64,000 nucleotides of DNA from the NCBI GenBank assembly GCA_020631735.1, contig CM036223.1, forward strand, positions 7,726,191-7,790,190. Reading direction: 5' to 3'. The notes below the pieces were generated by a model that saw only the letters and a list, made by a program, of their open reading frames with translations, had not been told where the DNA came from and ran no database searches. This DNA is from Saccharum officinarum (lineage: Eukaryota > Streptophyta > Magnoliopsida > Poales > Poaceae). The position numbers and the translations under genes were made by a program. Shown one piece after another: positions 8,601 to 20,394 of this stretch (position 1 is its first letter; the number at the start of each line of letters is the position of its first letter).

Positions 8601-11600
8601 TTACATTTCTTCTTTTATTACGACGTGCGAGCGAGAGGAGGATTTTTGTTCATCTGTCAGTTCCAATGTTTGGTTAGTTGCATCATCAGTTCTCAACTGA
8701 TGGGGCTGACCAAAACGACCGATATGCCTGCGGTGGCTGATGAACTCAAAGGCTGTTCCGATGGCACCACCGGCGATGGCAGCCTTGATCACCTGCCGCG
8801 TGTCAACATTGCCTCCGTGGCTTCTGTACCTGGCGGTGGCAGAGATAGTTGCACCAGCTAAGGCACCTCCAATCATCGCATTTTTCTGCATGACGATGAT
8901 CAATCGAGCCAAGTTCATTAACTAATACTAAAAACAACAATATCAATGAAAACACTAGGGTATATTTGTATGCATATTGGTGTAATTACCCGGTCAGAGT
9001 GACCACGCAATAGTTCCGCTCCAAGCTCAAAGGTCTCAAAAGCTCCGACAGCAGCCCCTGCGTTATATTTGATTTCATTTGTGAAACAAACAAACATCTG
9101 ATCAACTAGTGACTAGTGAGAGTGCATAGACAAAGCAGATTTCATGCATATGCAAACAGTTAACTAAGTTTGAAAAAAAATTACCCCAGTATGCACCCTC
9201 CTTGCAAATCTTCTTCAGCTGCATACGACACATGTTCAAGCAAAGATTAATTAAAGCATGCCATTTTATTATGGCATGTGATGAAAATGGAAGAATTTAA
9301 CGATAGATCCCCTACCAACTGAATTTTCACATACAAGTTTTATGTTGGTGTTATGACTTCACCAAAGATGACATAGCTTTTGACAAACAATTACCAAATC
9401 TTGATGCAGCTACATACTCTACCAACCAAAAGGTGTCACTACTAGATTATTTCTTGTCTACATTCTTTTGGCAGGGTAATAAACACAAGAAAAAGTTGTC
9501 TTGCAAAATGGAACATCCTATGCCAACCTAAGGACCAAGGAGTCCAAGGATTGATGAGCTAAGAATGAAGAAGCTCTATTGAGCAAATGACACTCTTGAT
9601 GCCAATGGAAACTCAAGACATGAATAATTATAATTAATAACCAAAGTTCAAAACAATACATACTGAACGCCCAAGTTTATGCCTGGAAACACCCCCTGCA
9701 AAAAAAGGGGAGTTTGTGAAATTAATCAAACAAGAACCGGATCAAAATATGGATGATGTGCATTGAGCATAGCGCAACAAACTATGATAACGTTGCATCG
9801 AGAGAGGAAACAACGTAAGGGCAATGTTTAGACACAAAGGGCTAATTGTTAGCTTGCAAAAGATTAGCTCTAGCGCTTTTAAACAGAAGTGCTCATAAGT
9901 GTTCTACTAGTTGTTACTTTTTAGCCAACTCTAACTAATTTGGGTTGACTTTTATTTTAGTTCCAACTAGCAGACTGTCGAAGATTTCTCTGGAAAGAAC
10001 TTTTGCTGTTGCAGCATAGAGGTAAACCAAGTCAAGCGGTTCAGTTTAATTCATGGATACAAAGTCTGGATGGAGCAGTAGGCTGAAGCTAATCTTTTTT
10101 TTTGTCTCTTTTTATGTTTCCTGAAGCTTCTTTAGCTTCTTGTTCTGCTTGCTCTGTTTGTTTAGCTGCTTGTGCTGTTTTCTTCCTTCCTTGTGTTTCT
10201 CTGTAAACTTCTTTTGTGGTTCTTAATAAAGTTGTTGTAGGGACTTCGGTCCCTCCAGATTTCTCAAAAAAAGAAACTAGCTCCAGCGATGATCCAACAT
10301 ACTGGAACATGAGGACGGCAAAACTAAATATTTTTTTAGAAGGGAAGGGGGATTTATATTAAATCTTGGCATAATACATCCCCAAATTACGCATGAAAAA
10401 TCTGAAATAAAAAATATTTTATTTATATTCTTCCATCGTTTTCTTTCCCAATGGCTTTCCTCGAACGTCGGAGCCAATGACCAACCCCAAAATATTGGAC
10501 ATGCCACAAGATCCAACGCTCCGGAAGCAGTCCAAAACACATCTAAATTGCTGAAAGAATATGGGTAGCCGCATCGTCTGGTACGACATAGACTGCAGGT
10601 TCATCACGCCAAGACCTTGATTTCCTCTCTGCGACCATGGACGATGAGATCGATGATCCAGAGTCGCCGTTGTTCTTGTTAGGGGGCTTCCAAAAGCACC
10701 CCTTTTCCTTGCAGATAAAGGCCTCAAATTGGTCGCCTGTCGATGAAATCCATATCTGCCACGACAATCTTCTCGTGGCAATCACCAAAGTCATCGCAAC
10801 AGCGATCTCCTCGTGACAATCACCAATGTCATTGCAAGACACACGATTTCAACAAAAAATCATCTAATTTCACTAGAAATTTATTTAGACTAAACTCTAA
10901 AGTCTAAAACAAACTGGATCTAAAAACTGTGAAAAAGATAGACGGGTCCCCTCTCCTTCCTAGCTCTGGCAAATGCAGAGGAAGAAAGAGAAAGGCCCTA
11001 GGTGTAGGCGTGGCGACGGCGAGGCCCTAGGAGCAAAGGGCGGCAGCGGCTCCTGACCCTAGGGGGGCGTTAATTGAACGATGGTAACATTCCAGTAATG
11101 ACTAAATTCGTGTTGACAAATAAAACTAAACTTGCTTTATATATATCGATAATGATAAGAACAATTTTTGAAGGAAAAAAACGAACCTCTACCGAGGCAG
11201 TCGACCGTGTCCCCAGCGGCGACCTTGCAAGCGGCAACGGCGCCAACGCCGACGAAACTGCCGAGCGCACGGCGGATGGCCACATCTAATAAAGGCTTGG
11301 CCGGCCAATCTCGAGGCACAACTGAAGGCTTCGTCGACGTATCCTCATAGAAACTATGATGACATTTTGTAGAGACTGAATTAAAAAATTACAGTAATTA
11401 TTGAGATCGTATAAAAATGCTCGATCTCCAGTCTCCACGTACGTACGTCTGTCGTCTCCAGCTCCAGAGCCAAGATATTTACCGTCAGGGCTTAGGTAGT
11501 AGCTGGTGTTGTAGTGGCCCGAGCCCGACATGGGGCTCCAGTCCACCCTGTTCGCTGGGCTGATAAGCCAAGATTAAAAATACTGTTTACTGATTTTTGT

Positions 11601-11736
11601 GAGAGAAAAAAACTACTGAATACATGGCTGGTTCGTAATTTAAGCTTAAGCAAACAGGGCGGTTCGTCGTCGCCTCCGTCAGGTTCCCTTCCCACTTGGC
11701 CGCAGGCCCAAATCTGGCTCTGTCGCTCTTGCTCAT
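8601..11736 (-). CDS. OEP16: OEP16-type PRAT-family outer plastid envelope protein, exon 1 interrupted by a MITE
   Basis: OEP16 proteins are four-helix channels of the outer plastid envelope (amino-acid transport, precursor import), related to Tim17/22. Minus-strand exons: 1 (11483-11736, containing the MITE 11546-11659), 2 (11193-11375), 3 (9664-9695), 4 (9185-9218), 5 (8990-9057), 6 (8601-8885). All junctions are GT-AG and phases agree. The core reads LKKICKEGAYWGAAVGAFET and then GAELLRGHSDRKNAMIGGAL, matching OEP16-1 and the PRAT signature R-x3-D-x6-G-G-x3-G. Exon 2 supplies the first amphipathic helix (SFVGVGAVAACKVA). The original ATG (11736, MSKSDRARFG) reads into a stop inside the MITE. 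The next in-frame ATG after it is at 11531, giving 216 aa with all helices kept. Intron 2 (1.5 kb) holds retroposon debris. The C-terminal tail (HIGRFGQPHQ and beyond) is longer than usual. Confidence 0.8.
10085..10275 (+). mobile_element. LINE/retroposon 3' tail in OEP16 intron 2
   Basis: The sequence ends with an AATAAAG-like signal, a GGGACTTCGGTCCCT hairpin and TCTCAAAAAAA, a typical grass retroposon terminus. It begins just after an oligo(T) run. No target duplication could be fixed. Confidence 0.45.
10331..11060 (-). mobile_element. Probable antisense retroposon fragment in OEP16 intron 2
   Basis: Starts on plus with oligo(T) (10331) and runs toward a GC-rich end near 11060, consistent with a minus-strand non-LTR element. 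The GC-rich end (about 11005-11060) is shared with the second OEP16 copy at 23875-23920, so it predates that duplication. A roughly 45-bp degenerate tandem (CTCGTGRCAATCACCAA) lies near 10760-10830. Confidence 0.4.
11546..11659. mobile_element. 114-bp palindromic MITE inside OEP16 exon 1
   Basis: Ends CCCTGTTCGC and, inverted, CCCTGTTTGC; the interior continues the imperfect palindrome (GGCTGATAAGCC-type words). It is the common CCCTGTTCGCTTGGC-type grass MITE. The second OEP16 copy lacks it at the homologous codon (24475 region), which proves insertion. No clean target duplication is visible. Confidence 0.78.
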
Positions 11737-11816
11737 TTCTCCCTCTCTCAATGCAAGAGAGAAGCAGCTATGACGACGACGACGACGAATGAAGAGATGC
11801 AATTTGGGGACCGTAC

Positions 11817-11828
<12 letters not shown>

Positions 11829-11894
<66 letters not shown>
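11829..11894. repeat. (TA)n microsatellite, about 33 units
   Basis: Uninterrupted AT dinucleotides preceded by a (GT)n run, just 5' of the OEP16 coding start on the minus strand. The homologous place in copy 2 (about 24680) has only about four TA units. Confidence 0.95.
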
Positions 11895-11896
<2 letters not shown>

Positions 11897-12942
11897 AGTA
11901 TGTAGTTCTCTACCTATATATACAGGCAAGGAACTTTAGTTTCTTCTTGTTGTTTCCATCCATCCTTTCCTCCCTCAACTCTACTCCATTCCCTCTTATG
12001 TCTCTCACACACAAACACAAAACCTACTGTGATGGTTCCCATCACATTTAAGTCTTCGGGTAGCACCACCAGATCTTCAACATGTAAACTCTACTCGATC
12101 TAGTTCCCGTGTTGATTGCGTTGATTGGTGATACTGATACCAAATACCAAAGCAAAGCCAAAGTTAAGACACGTTCGTTGCTTGGAGCATTAGAACTTCA
12201 TCCGCCAAAAAACAAAAAACAACAAAAAAATTCCAAAGTACCTTTGCTTCTGCTTGCCTTAGTATAACTTGCAGTTGCACTGCAATGAGGTAATCGATCG
12301 CAAAGGAAGACGACAAAGAGATCCATAGGGAATTAGGGACAGTAAGAAATGCCTGAGAGGTAGGTAGCATTTGGGCCCACGGTTTTCATGCGGCAAGCAG
12401 CCTGGCCCGTTTAAGAAAACGCTTTACCTCCAAAGCCCGCTTCCTCGTGTGTGGTATTGGTACTGTGGTGTACACACACCCGTTTCTTCGGGGGGGGGAT
12501 GGAAATAATTTGTTTACGAAAAATGGAAATAATTACCAAACCAATCCCATGACTACCAAGCATGGAAGTTTAGAGAGTTCAGATGGGAGAAACGGTTGAA
12601 GTTAGGTTTTTTTTTCGAGAGCTGAACTAAAAATCTCTTGGAGATGCTCTTGTTTATGGATAAAATAAAACCATGAATTCCTTGACAAAAGAGCTCAGCT
12701 ATATATACTTTGTCTAAAAACCCGTAGTGAAAACCAAAAAAAAACATGCCTATAGGTTAATTAAGTAATCAAGACAAAAATAAGATGCATATATATAGAC
12801 TTGCCACGCGGTGTGCCCTTGCATTGGCGAGCGAATTATACCTATGGTAGGGATGTGTATATTTAGGGATGTGTATATCCTCACTCGTCTCTCTAATTCT
12901 GACTAGGTCATCTCCTTGCGGTGTAAATCGACTTAATTTCTA

Positions 12943-14200
12943 CGGGATAGAGATATACTTAGGGCGTCTGGCCGACTCCGGATGCACCCAAGAGGCGCGA
13001 CTCGATGCGCTTGACCCGCCCGTGCTCTTTCCCCTTCCTCCCCTCTCGCCTCGCACTCTCCGTCGTGGCTGCTGCTTTCTCGCACGTGCTTTGTTCTTCC
13101 TCCACTCTCGCCCGCGCTTGCTTGCAAGCTGTTGCTCCTGGCCGCGCCCTCCCCCATGATCCTCCCTTCCTACCGCGCCGCCGGCAAGGCACCCCGCCCT
13201 CCCTTCCTCCCTCCCTCCTCCCCTTTGCTGTGACCAAGTGGGGGCGACGGCGATGGCTTTTCGGCGAGCCGCGCGCCTCCCTCCCTCCTTGCTCTCTCCT
13301 CTAGCTCTCTTACTGCATCTGGAGACGAGGATGACGGCGCGGGCGCGGCTCCGACGAGGTAGGTGGGGAGGGATCTGGATCTTCCCTCCCCGTCCTTCCA
13401 CCCTCTAGATCTCATCCTCTCCTCCTCCTGGTCCTCCTCCTCCTCCTCCCTCTAGATCTAAGTTTTTTATGGTGACTAGGGTTCCAGCGAGTTAGAGCTC
13501 GTCCTTGTTGCAATAGTGCTTTGTGGATGTTGTAGTAGGCTAGGGTTCCGGCGAGCTTTCTCGGGTTCAGATCTCGCAGTTGTTGCAATGGGTGCTTCTT
13601 GTTGTTGCAGTAGGTTTCAGTCGTTTGTTGCAGTGTTTTTGAGATTTTGTTTCAGTTGTTTTTTTGGTTCAACTGCATGTTGCAGTAGTTGTTGCACGTT
13701 GTTGCAGCAGGTGTTTGGATATTGTTGCATTAGTTTTTCATGCTTGGTGCAACAGGTGTTTGTTGTATGTTTCCGCTTCAGTTTTTTGCACGTTGCAGTA
13801 GTTGGTTTCATCTTGTTGGAGCAGTGTTTCAGTGTTGTTACAGCTTTCATTTTGCAAGTTGCAGTAGCTGATGTTGTAGTAGGTTCTAGTAGTTGTTGCA
13901 GCAGCCCTCGCGTTGTTGTTTTTGTTGCTGCATCTTACTGTTACAGCGGCAAAGGGGATGGTGGCGAGCTGGGGGGCGGGGATGTGGCCTGTGGGGGTGA
14001 TTCGACGGGGGGAGGGGTGAATCCCGTGCGCTTGGAGCGGGGCGTCTTCCGAGCGCGGCGAGTGGAGGAAGGGCGAGCGAGTTCCCTTCACTCTCGCTGC
14101 GGTTCGTTTTTTTGGGGGCAGGACGGGCGGGGCCTGGGCGGAGTTAGGGGAGCGTCCGGACGCCCCTGAAGCTGTGCGACTGGGCGCTAGCAGCCCCGTG
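12943..14200. mobile_element. 1.26-kb insertion with TTGCA-rich core (family member 1)
   Basis: Absent from the second copy of the duplication, where the flanks are continuous (about 33838-33852). A 7-bp direct repeat, ATTTCTA, flanks it (12936-12942; 14201-14207). Ends carry GGGCGTC(T/C)GG inverted words (12962; 14150 region). The middle (13510-13940) is a run of degenerate TTGTTGCAG units giving cysteine-rich translations without homology. Open frames here are compositional, not genes. Probably a non-autonomous Mutator-like element. Confidence 0.6.
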
Positions 14201-14999
14201 ATTTCTATGTGCTTGCCCTACATGGCGCGTGGTATACTCAAAACTTTTTTACCCATGCATTACACTAACTACTAGTAACAAGCAACAATCCTGCTTATTA
14301 AGAAAAAACAATGTGGAAATAAAAATCTAAATAAAGTATATGTATATAATTTAATTTCAAGGGAAAGTAACGGCACACAAAAATGGGATTGAAAAGAAGA
14401 AGAAAAGAAAGAAACAAGAAAAGTTTGAAGAAATGGAGTCATTTGAATGACGCAATGGCTGATGGTGGGCTGGACTCTGGAGGAACAAAATAAAGAAAAA
14501 AGTGGCCCACGATGAAACAAGGACAGACACGCGACCCACGAGAAAAATGGTGGACGGAGCATCGACAGAAACAATGTGCCAGTTAACATATACGCGATGT
14601 ACGTACACAAATCAATAACTGGAAACAAAAAAGAAAAAGAAAAGAAAATAAATCACGATATAACATACCCATAGAGTGTATGCAAAGCAGCTTTCTAGTT
14701 CTTAAACTCAAATGAAGTAAAGCTTCCACAAATCTTGTGAAGACAAATGAGAAGATTCAAGATCAAGAGTGAGTGCATATCATTATGGGGAAGAATTTAA
14801 ACTTTGGTAATCCCATGAATGTAGGGGAGCATGATATATCAAGTTCGAATGCCTTGCAATATATATATTTAGAAACACTTAAAAACAGGAAAACAAAACC
14901 GCCACTCTCATAAAGGATGTGAAAGCAAGGCAACCAACACAACACCTCCACCAGAGTGACTTCAACTGCAGCAAAAAATTCTACAGTGATGCCACCAGT

Positions 15000-15533
15000 T
15001 TCACCCCGGCCCTCTCTACATCAATCAATGGGGCTGAATCTTGAGTACCTCGACATGGAGGAACTGGCACTGGAAGTACCTCAGTAGATTCATGCATCTA
15101 CTGGGATGGTCGTGATCCTAATCCTAGCAGCAGTAGCAGCAATACTGGGAGCAGAGGAAGCAATAGTATGGGTTTTGAATCACAGAGCACAAGTTCGATT
15201 CTGGAGAACAGTGTCTTCCCATTGTCAGACGTCGGACAAGAAAAAGATACATGGGCTCACCTAGTAGAGGAACTTGAGTGGCCTGACTTGCTCCATGGAA
15301 CCTTTGCGGAGACGACCACGGCCATGCAGAACCAGAGCCAAATGCTCTATGATGAAGTGATCAAAGCAGAAAGCCAATTCAGCATGGAACAGATACGTGT
15401 TTCTTGGCTCCAGAATCAGCAGCCACAACAACAGCTGTTTCTTTTTATAGATAATGAGCCGCCACAGCAACAGCTCCAGGCAGCACCAGACATGTATGAC
15501 AAGGAACTTGCAAAGAATGCAACTGTCTTTTGA
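15000..15533 (+). pseudogene. C-terminal fragment of a plant transcription factor (MYB- or NAC-like)
   Basis: One frame gives SMGLNLEYLDMEELALEVPQ and then a stop. From about 15063 the next frame continues with STSVDSCIYWDGRDPNPSSS, an S-rich stretch, WAHLVEELEWPDLLHG and a Q-rich tail ending at TGA 15531-15533. Acidic, serine- and glutamine-rich sequence with short conserved W-containing blocks is typical of activation regions of plant MYB or NAC factors. No DNA-binding domain lies upstream, and the frame change marks a broken fragment. The family assignment is uncertain. Confidence 0.4.
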
Positions 15534-16069
15534 GAAATTCTAGGCATTATGTTGCATTCAACACATGGATCTTCCAACATCTAAAGAAAATTCTGTTTTA
15601 TCCATAGATTTCTACAAAATAATCGCATCGTAGGGGCCTAGGAAGACTATGGACCCAAGGAAAACTAGATTGAAAATTGTGATACTGCAACTAAACAGCG
15701 CAAACTTGCAAAGCATCCGCCACAATCTACACAGATTTTCTACAAGTTAATTGACCAATTCGTCCCCCCTCTTGGCCCTACTTAATCTTTCAGTTTCCGG
15801 GCCCCCCAAAATCAACGAACAAGCTCAATTAGAAAGGGAAGGATTATGGAGAAACAACAATAGAGTTGAGGGCCGCTACAAAGCTGATGGAAACACTACC
15901 AATCATATGTTTGCCAGGATTAGTTTAAGCATACATATGATAAGCTTCATTGGTGGTACATAGCAATATCATTGCATACGATTAGTTCAACACATACTCG
16001 TAGTTATAAAGAAAAGCTCAGACTTTTTTATCCTTCTTCACCCTAGAATGGAGCATCCTCAACAAAAAT

Positions 16070-18686
16070 CTAATCTACGACTGCACCGTCGTCAACGATG
16101 TCAACAATGTCAACATTTTCTGCACCACCACCAACCTAGTCAAAATTATATTAAGAGAAACAATTAATGTGTGGTTTATTTCTCTTCCAAAACGTTCAAG
16201 ATTATGCAGAACCATACACATACCTCAGCACAAATTCTTTCAACAAATGCTCGCAAAGCCTATCAGATGATAAGCATAGCAAAATCAGTTAAATAATCAT
16301 CATAACAGGTTAGATTGGCTTACAAATAACAGCAATCAAGCACAATAAAAAAGATGTACCAATCACTCTAGTTAATTACAGAGATAGGAGAAGACTGAAA
16401 GGCTGGCCCCATAGTCGGCACATCATGTGCCGATCACTCCATTTACACATCATTATCGCTAAGATTATACATAAACATCAAATAAATGACAATACAACCC
16501 CAAGTTATGAAATCCTGCAAGTCTAAGGCTGGAAATGGTAGCTAAAAGGTAGCAGAGCTCAGAAGTCAGAAATGCCAGAGAATTACAACCTTAGAGGAAG
16601 AGTATGTTGTTTGCTGCAAATTAAGGACAATGTTTACATAGCGCAGCTCAAGACACAAAACGAATTGTGAATGTAGTTAAGCAGGAACTGAGCCTAGCGC
16701 AGTTGTTAGGACCCCACCACCTAAGTTTAAGTGCAATGCCACCTAAGGTTATTATGTAGTTAACCCCTCATAACTCGTAGATTATTTCACGCTCATTGAA
16801 GACACAACTGTGCTATATATACTAACAAACAGTCAAACATGATTGAGAATTACGATAACAGGAGCGGAACAGATTATACCTTTGAGTTTGCTAAGACAGG
16901 ATCCATTGATGCGAACTGCCTCATCAGTGACAGTGAGGTCTGGTTCCTGAAGTCATCCTCCGAGGGCATAGACCAAAACTTGCTGCAGAAGAACAAGTGA
17001 AATCTGTAAGACTCGGGGCTCACCATCTACCAAGAGAAGAAACAAACGCGACAGAGCGACCAGGGAACCGAAGTACCCAAAAACTTGATGAAGGTGGATC
17101 CACAAGGCTATCTCTGGCCCATCAGGATTCCTCCTAAGAAAATGCAGCATCTGTGCCGTCATCAGCACAGTCTTGGCCGTGTGCTTGTACATCTTGCAGG
17201 CATTCATGAGGCACAGCCAGCCTCCGCGATATCCTGGCGCGAGCACCAAGAACCGGGGCTGTTCGCCATCAAGCTCCAGCCTCCAGGCCACCACCTGCTT
17301 GTACAGCCTGATGCCCCCAGCGGTGAACCCCGACAGGTACAGGGCCTTGTTGCCTTTGGGAACATTGGCGGTGGCAGCCCTGAACCGAAGCGGCAGGGTG
17401 GAGAAGCACACGAGCTCATAGTTGTCCTTGGCACAGAAGGAGTACTCGTCAGCGATGCCAATAATGTCTGCACCACCAACCTAGACAAAATTATATTAAG
17501 AGAAACAATTAGCGTGTGGTTAATTTGTCTTCCAAAACATTCTCGACTATGCAGAACCATACACATACCCGAGTAGATATTCTTTCAACAAATGCTCGCA
17601 AAGCCTATCAGATAATAATCATAGCAAAATCAGTCGAATAATCACCATAACAGGTCAGATTGATTTACAAATAACAGCAATCAAGCACAACAAAGAGTTT
17701 GTTCCAATTACTTTTTCTTTAATTATAGAGACAGGAGAAGGACGAAAGGCCCTGTGGTTGGCATATCATGTGCAGGTCAGTCCATTTACATGTCATTAGC
17801 ATCTAAGATTGTAGCATCGAATTAATGGCAATACAAACCCAAGTTAACAAATAATGCAAATCTAAGGCTGGAAATGAGAGCTAAAAGACAGTAGAGCTCA
17901 GAAGTGCCAGAGAATTACAATTCTATGTTGTTTGTTGCAAATTAAGGAACCCAACTGAAGACATAAAACAAAGCTTGAATGTAATTAAGCAGGAAGGGCC
18001 TAGCACAGTTGCTGGGAGGTGTGGGTGTACACCCCTGGTCGACCACCTAAGTTTAAGATGACAAGAGCTGAACAAATTATACCTCTGAATTTGCTAAGAA
18101 AGGATCTGTTGCCACGAACTGCCTCATCATTGACAGTGAGGTCTGGTTCCACAAGTCATCCTCTGAGGGCCTAGTCAGAAAATTGCTGCAGAAGAACAAG
18201 TCCAATCTGTAAGGCTGCCTGCCTGCCTGCCAAAAGAAGAAACAAACGCGTGGCATTGCTGAAGTACCCAAAAACTTGGCCAAGGTGGATCCACAGGGCT
18301 GTCTCCGGCCCATCAGGATTCCTCCTGAGGAAATGCAGCGCCTGCGCCGTTATCAGCACAGTCCTCGCCGTGCGCTCGTAGATCCTACTGGCCTTGGCGA
18401 GGCGCAGCCAGCCCCCGCCGTCTGCTCGCTCAAGCACCAAGAACTGTGGCTGTTGGCCGTCAAGCTCCAGCCTCCAGGCAACCACCTTCTTCTGCAACCA
18501 CCTCCCGTTGGTGCACCCCCACAGGTAGAGCGCCTTGTGGCCTTGGGGAACGTCGGCGTCCCCGAACCGCAGCGGCAGCGTGGAGAAGCAGACGGGCTTC
18601 CCCCTGGAGGACTTGATGTAGTACTCGTCCACAGCGTAGATCTGGAGCTCGGCGTTTTCCTCGTGCAACACCGCCGCCGCCGCCAT
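16070..18686 (-). CDS. Protein of two tandem EDM2-like N-terminal domains (internal exon duplication)
   Basis: EDM2 is a chromatin regulator of immunity genes and transposon-linked transcripts; this gene has only its N-terminal globular domain, twice. Exons: 18268-18686 (ATG 18686, MAAAAVLHEENAEL), 18083-18185, 17569-17604, 17077-17480, 16880-16982, 16224-16259, 16070-16135 (TAG). All six introns are GT-AG and phases fit: 1167 nt, 388 aa. Each repeat reads VCFSTLPLRF, VVAWRLELDG, RTVLITAQALHFLRRNPDGP, then PSEDDLWNQTSLS, then ALRAFVERI. The paired exons are 103/103 and 36/36 nt. Exon 4 fuses a start like the last exon (VGG, DI) to the interior of an exon-1-like domain. PHD fingers and the methyltransferase-like part of EDM2 are absent. 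No stop or frameshift seen, so it may be expressed. Confidence 0.72.
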
Positions 18687-20088
18687 GTTCTGTGCCGGCG
18701 GCCTCAGGTCAGCAGCGTGCCCAAGTTTCTTGCCGCCGCAGAATGCAAGGAGAAATCCGCGATGAGCTGGTGAGGGAGAGAAAGAGATGAAATTTCGGGA
18801 TAAAACCCAAAGAATGCCCCACAAATCCGTGGCAGTGAGTGAGCGAGGGTTCTTGCGTCTTACCGAGGGAGGGGAATCGATCCGCTGCACGCAGGTTGGA
18901 GGGCGGCGAGAGTCGGTGGGAGCGCGCGGGCGTCGGCCGTCTGCACGGGCGCGAGGGCCGCCGGAGAAAGGAGACGGGCACCGGCGCACCGCACAGTGGA
19001 GAGGCAGGCTGAGAGGGATGGCGAGCTCTGCTCTGCTCGGGGCTCGGCCGTCTCCTACTACTCGGACGCTTTTTGGCCAGAGAGTGGCAGCCCTTTTTTT
19101 TTTGAGAGGGAGTGGCAGCGCTTTTTGGCCACGCGGCCGACGGCGAGGCACTCCGGGTGGGAGAGGAGACGGCGCCGGCGGCCACGCGGCGAGCGTGGGC
19201 GGCGCGCTCTTTGTGGGATGCTGGGCCGGACCTGGCCTGAATAGTGAACGACAATAAAAGTTTGGGAATTTGGTGTTTCTACCCTTATTTCAAACCTCAA
19301 TGGTGATTTTACCCTTCTTTTTTTAACTTTGCGTTTTTACCCTCGTTAATTTTTAGTGATGCCTCCGTCTACCCTTGGTTTGTAACAGCGTTAATAAAGG
19401 TCAGATTAAGTGGCCAAAAAAATAGGAAAGAAAAGGCTGCTGGACGGAAAGATAGAAATGCTCCTAGGGTTTTCCTACACGGCAGAAGACTCGCACGCCA
19501 ACTCGAAAAGTTTGCAACTCCCTGTCGCTGCCTAGGGTTCCAGCGTCGCGGCTCTTGGCGGCGCGCCTCCCGACGGCGGCGCAGATCCCGGCGGCGGCGC
19601 GGATCCCGCCCTCCTCACCCTTCTGCTCGCGGTCGTGGGTGTCCGACACATCCGGCGCGCGTCCTCGGTCCACTGCTCGCAGTCACGGGCGCAGGCACCC
19701 TCGGCCTGCTGCTCGCGGTCGCTGGGGCCTGTGGTCGCTGTGGGCGCGTGGCTGGGGAAGCAGCAGCAGCCAGCAGGTGCCTCGGTCCACTGATTGGATT
19801 GTATTTCTGCAGGTGGGTGGGTGTTGGGAACAATACCGTTCTCTCTTAAATACATACTATGAAGTGCGGTATATTGCTTAAGTGTGTTTTCATATGTACA
19901 AGATGCTTGAAGTATTCTCAAAGCAGAGCAATCCTTAGATATTCCTATCCTGTACCCTATGTCTTTTTTTGGTGTGCTTGGTGAGTGCACTATAATGCTT
20001 AGGCTCTTTTACACTAGGGCTGCAACCTTTTCAGAGTAGGCTGTTGAAAGCATCACATCCATTGCATTTCTTTTGAATGGGTGCACTA

Positions 20089-20333
20089 AGGGCCGGTTAA
20101 TTTCCGAAAAATTTGGCAAAATGACACTGTAGCGCTTTTTGTTGTTATTTGGTAAATATTGTCCAATTAAGGTCTAATTAGGCTTAAAAGATTCGTCTCG
20201 TCCATTTCGTCTAAACTGTGTAATTAGTTTTATTTTTTATCTATATTTAATGCTTCATGCATGTGTCCAAAGATTCGATGTGACGGGGAATCTAAAAAAT
20301 TTTACAAAATTTTCTGGGAACTAAACTGGGCCA
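20089..20333. mobile_element. 245-bp PIF/Harbinger-type MITE nested in the MULE
   Basis: Ends AGGGCCGGTTAATTTCC and, inverted, TGGCCCAGTTTAGTTCCC. The 3-bp duplication CTA is at 20086-20088 and 20334-20336. The interior carries the very common panicoid MITE words (CATGCATG, GATTCGATGTGACGGGGAA). It sits upstream of the mudrA remnant. Confidence 0.8.
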
Positions 20334-20394
20334 CTACAATTTTCTCCAACAAAGAGAAAATTTCACCCTACTGTGAGGGCTGGTGTGCTCCTAA

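Larger units (their letters stand above)
11005..14546. repeat. Segmental duplication, copy 1 (OEP16 5' region and flank)
   Basis: Collinear with 23875-25044 plus 33328-34172. Shared blocks: the start of intron 2, exon 2, intron 1, exon 1, the proximal promoter region, then the block with GTAGGTAGCATTTGGGCCCA (12360; 33359) and the block ending CACGCGACCCACGAGAAAA (14527; 34160). Copy 1 has unique insertions: a MITE in exon 1, a (TA)n tract and the 12943-14200 element. Confidence 0.85.

Noticed and set aside
9664..9695. Alternative OEP16 exon-3 frame (VFPGINLGVQ) using a donor three bases further on
   Set aside because: The GTATGT donor at 9663-9662 is stronger, and the other frame joins in phase on both sides and matches OEP16 better.
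13516..14169. 217-codon plus-strand open frame rich in Cys/Phe/Val
   Set aside because: It translates the TTGTTGCAG repeat core of a transposable element; an empty paralogous site shows it is inserted DNA.
18709..19254. Long GC-rich open frames upstream of the EDM2-like gene on both strands
   Set aside because: Open on both strands, Arg/Pro/Ser-rich, no domain; best read as promoter or 5' UTR. The frame merging with the gene upstream of 18686 lacks homology.
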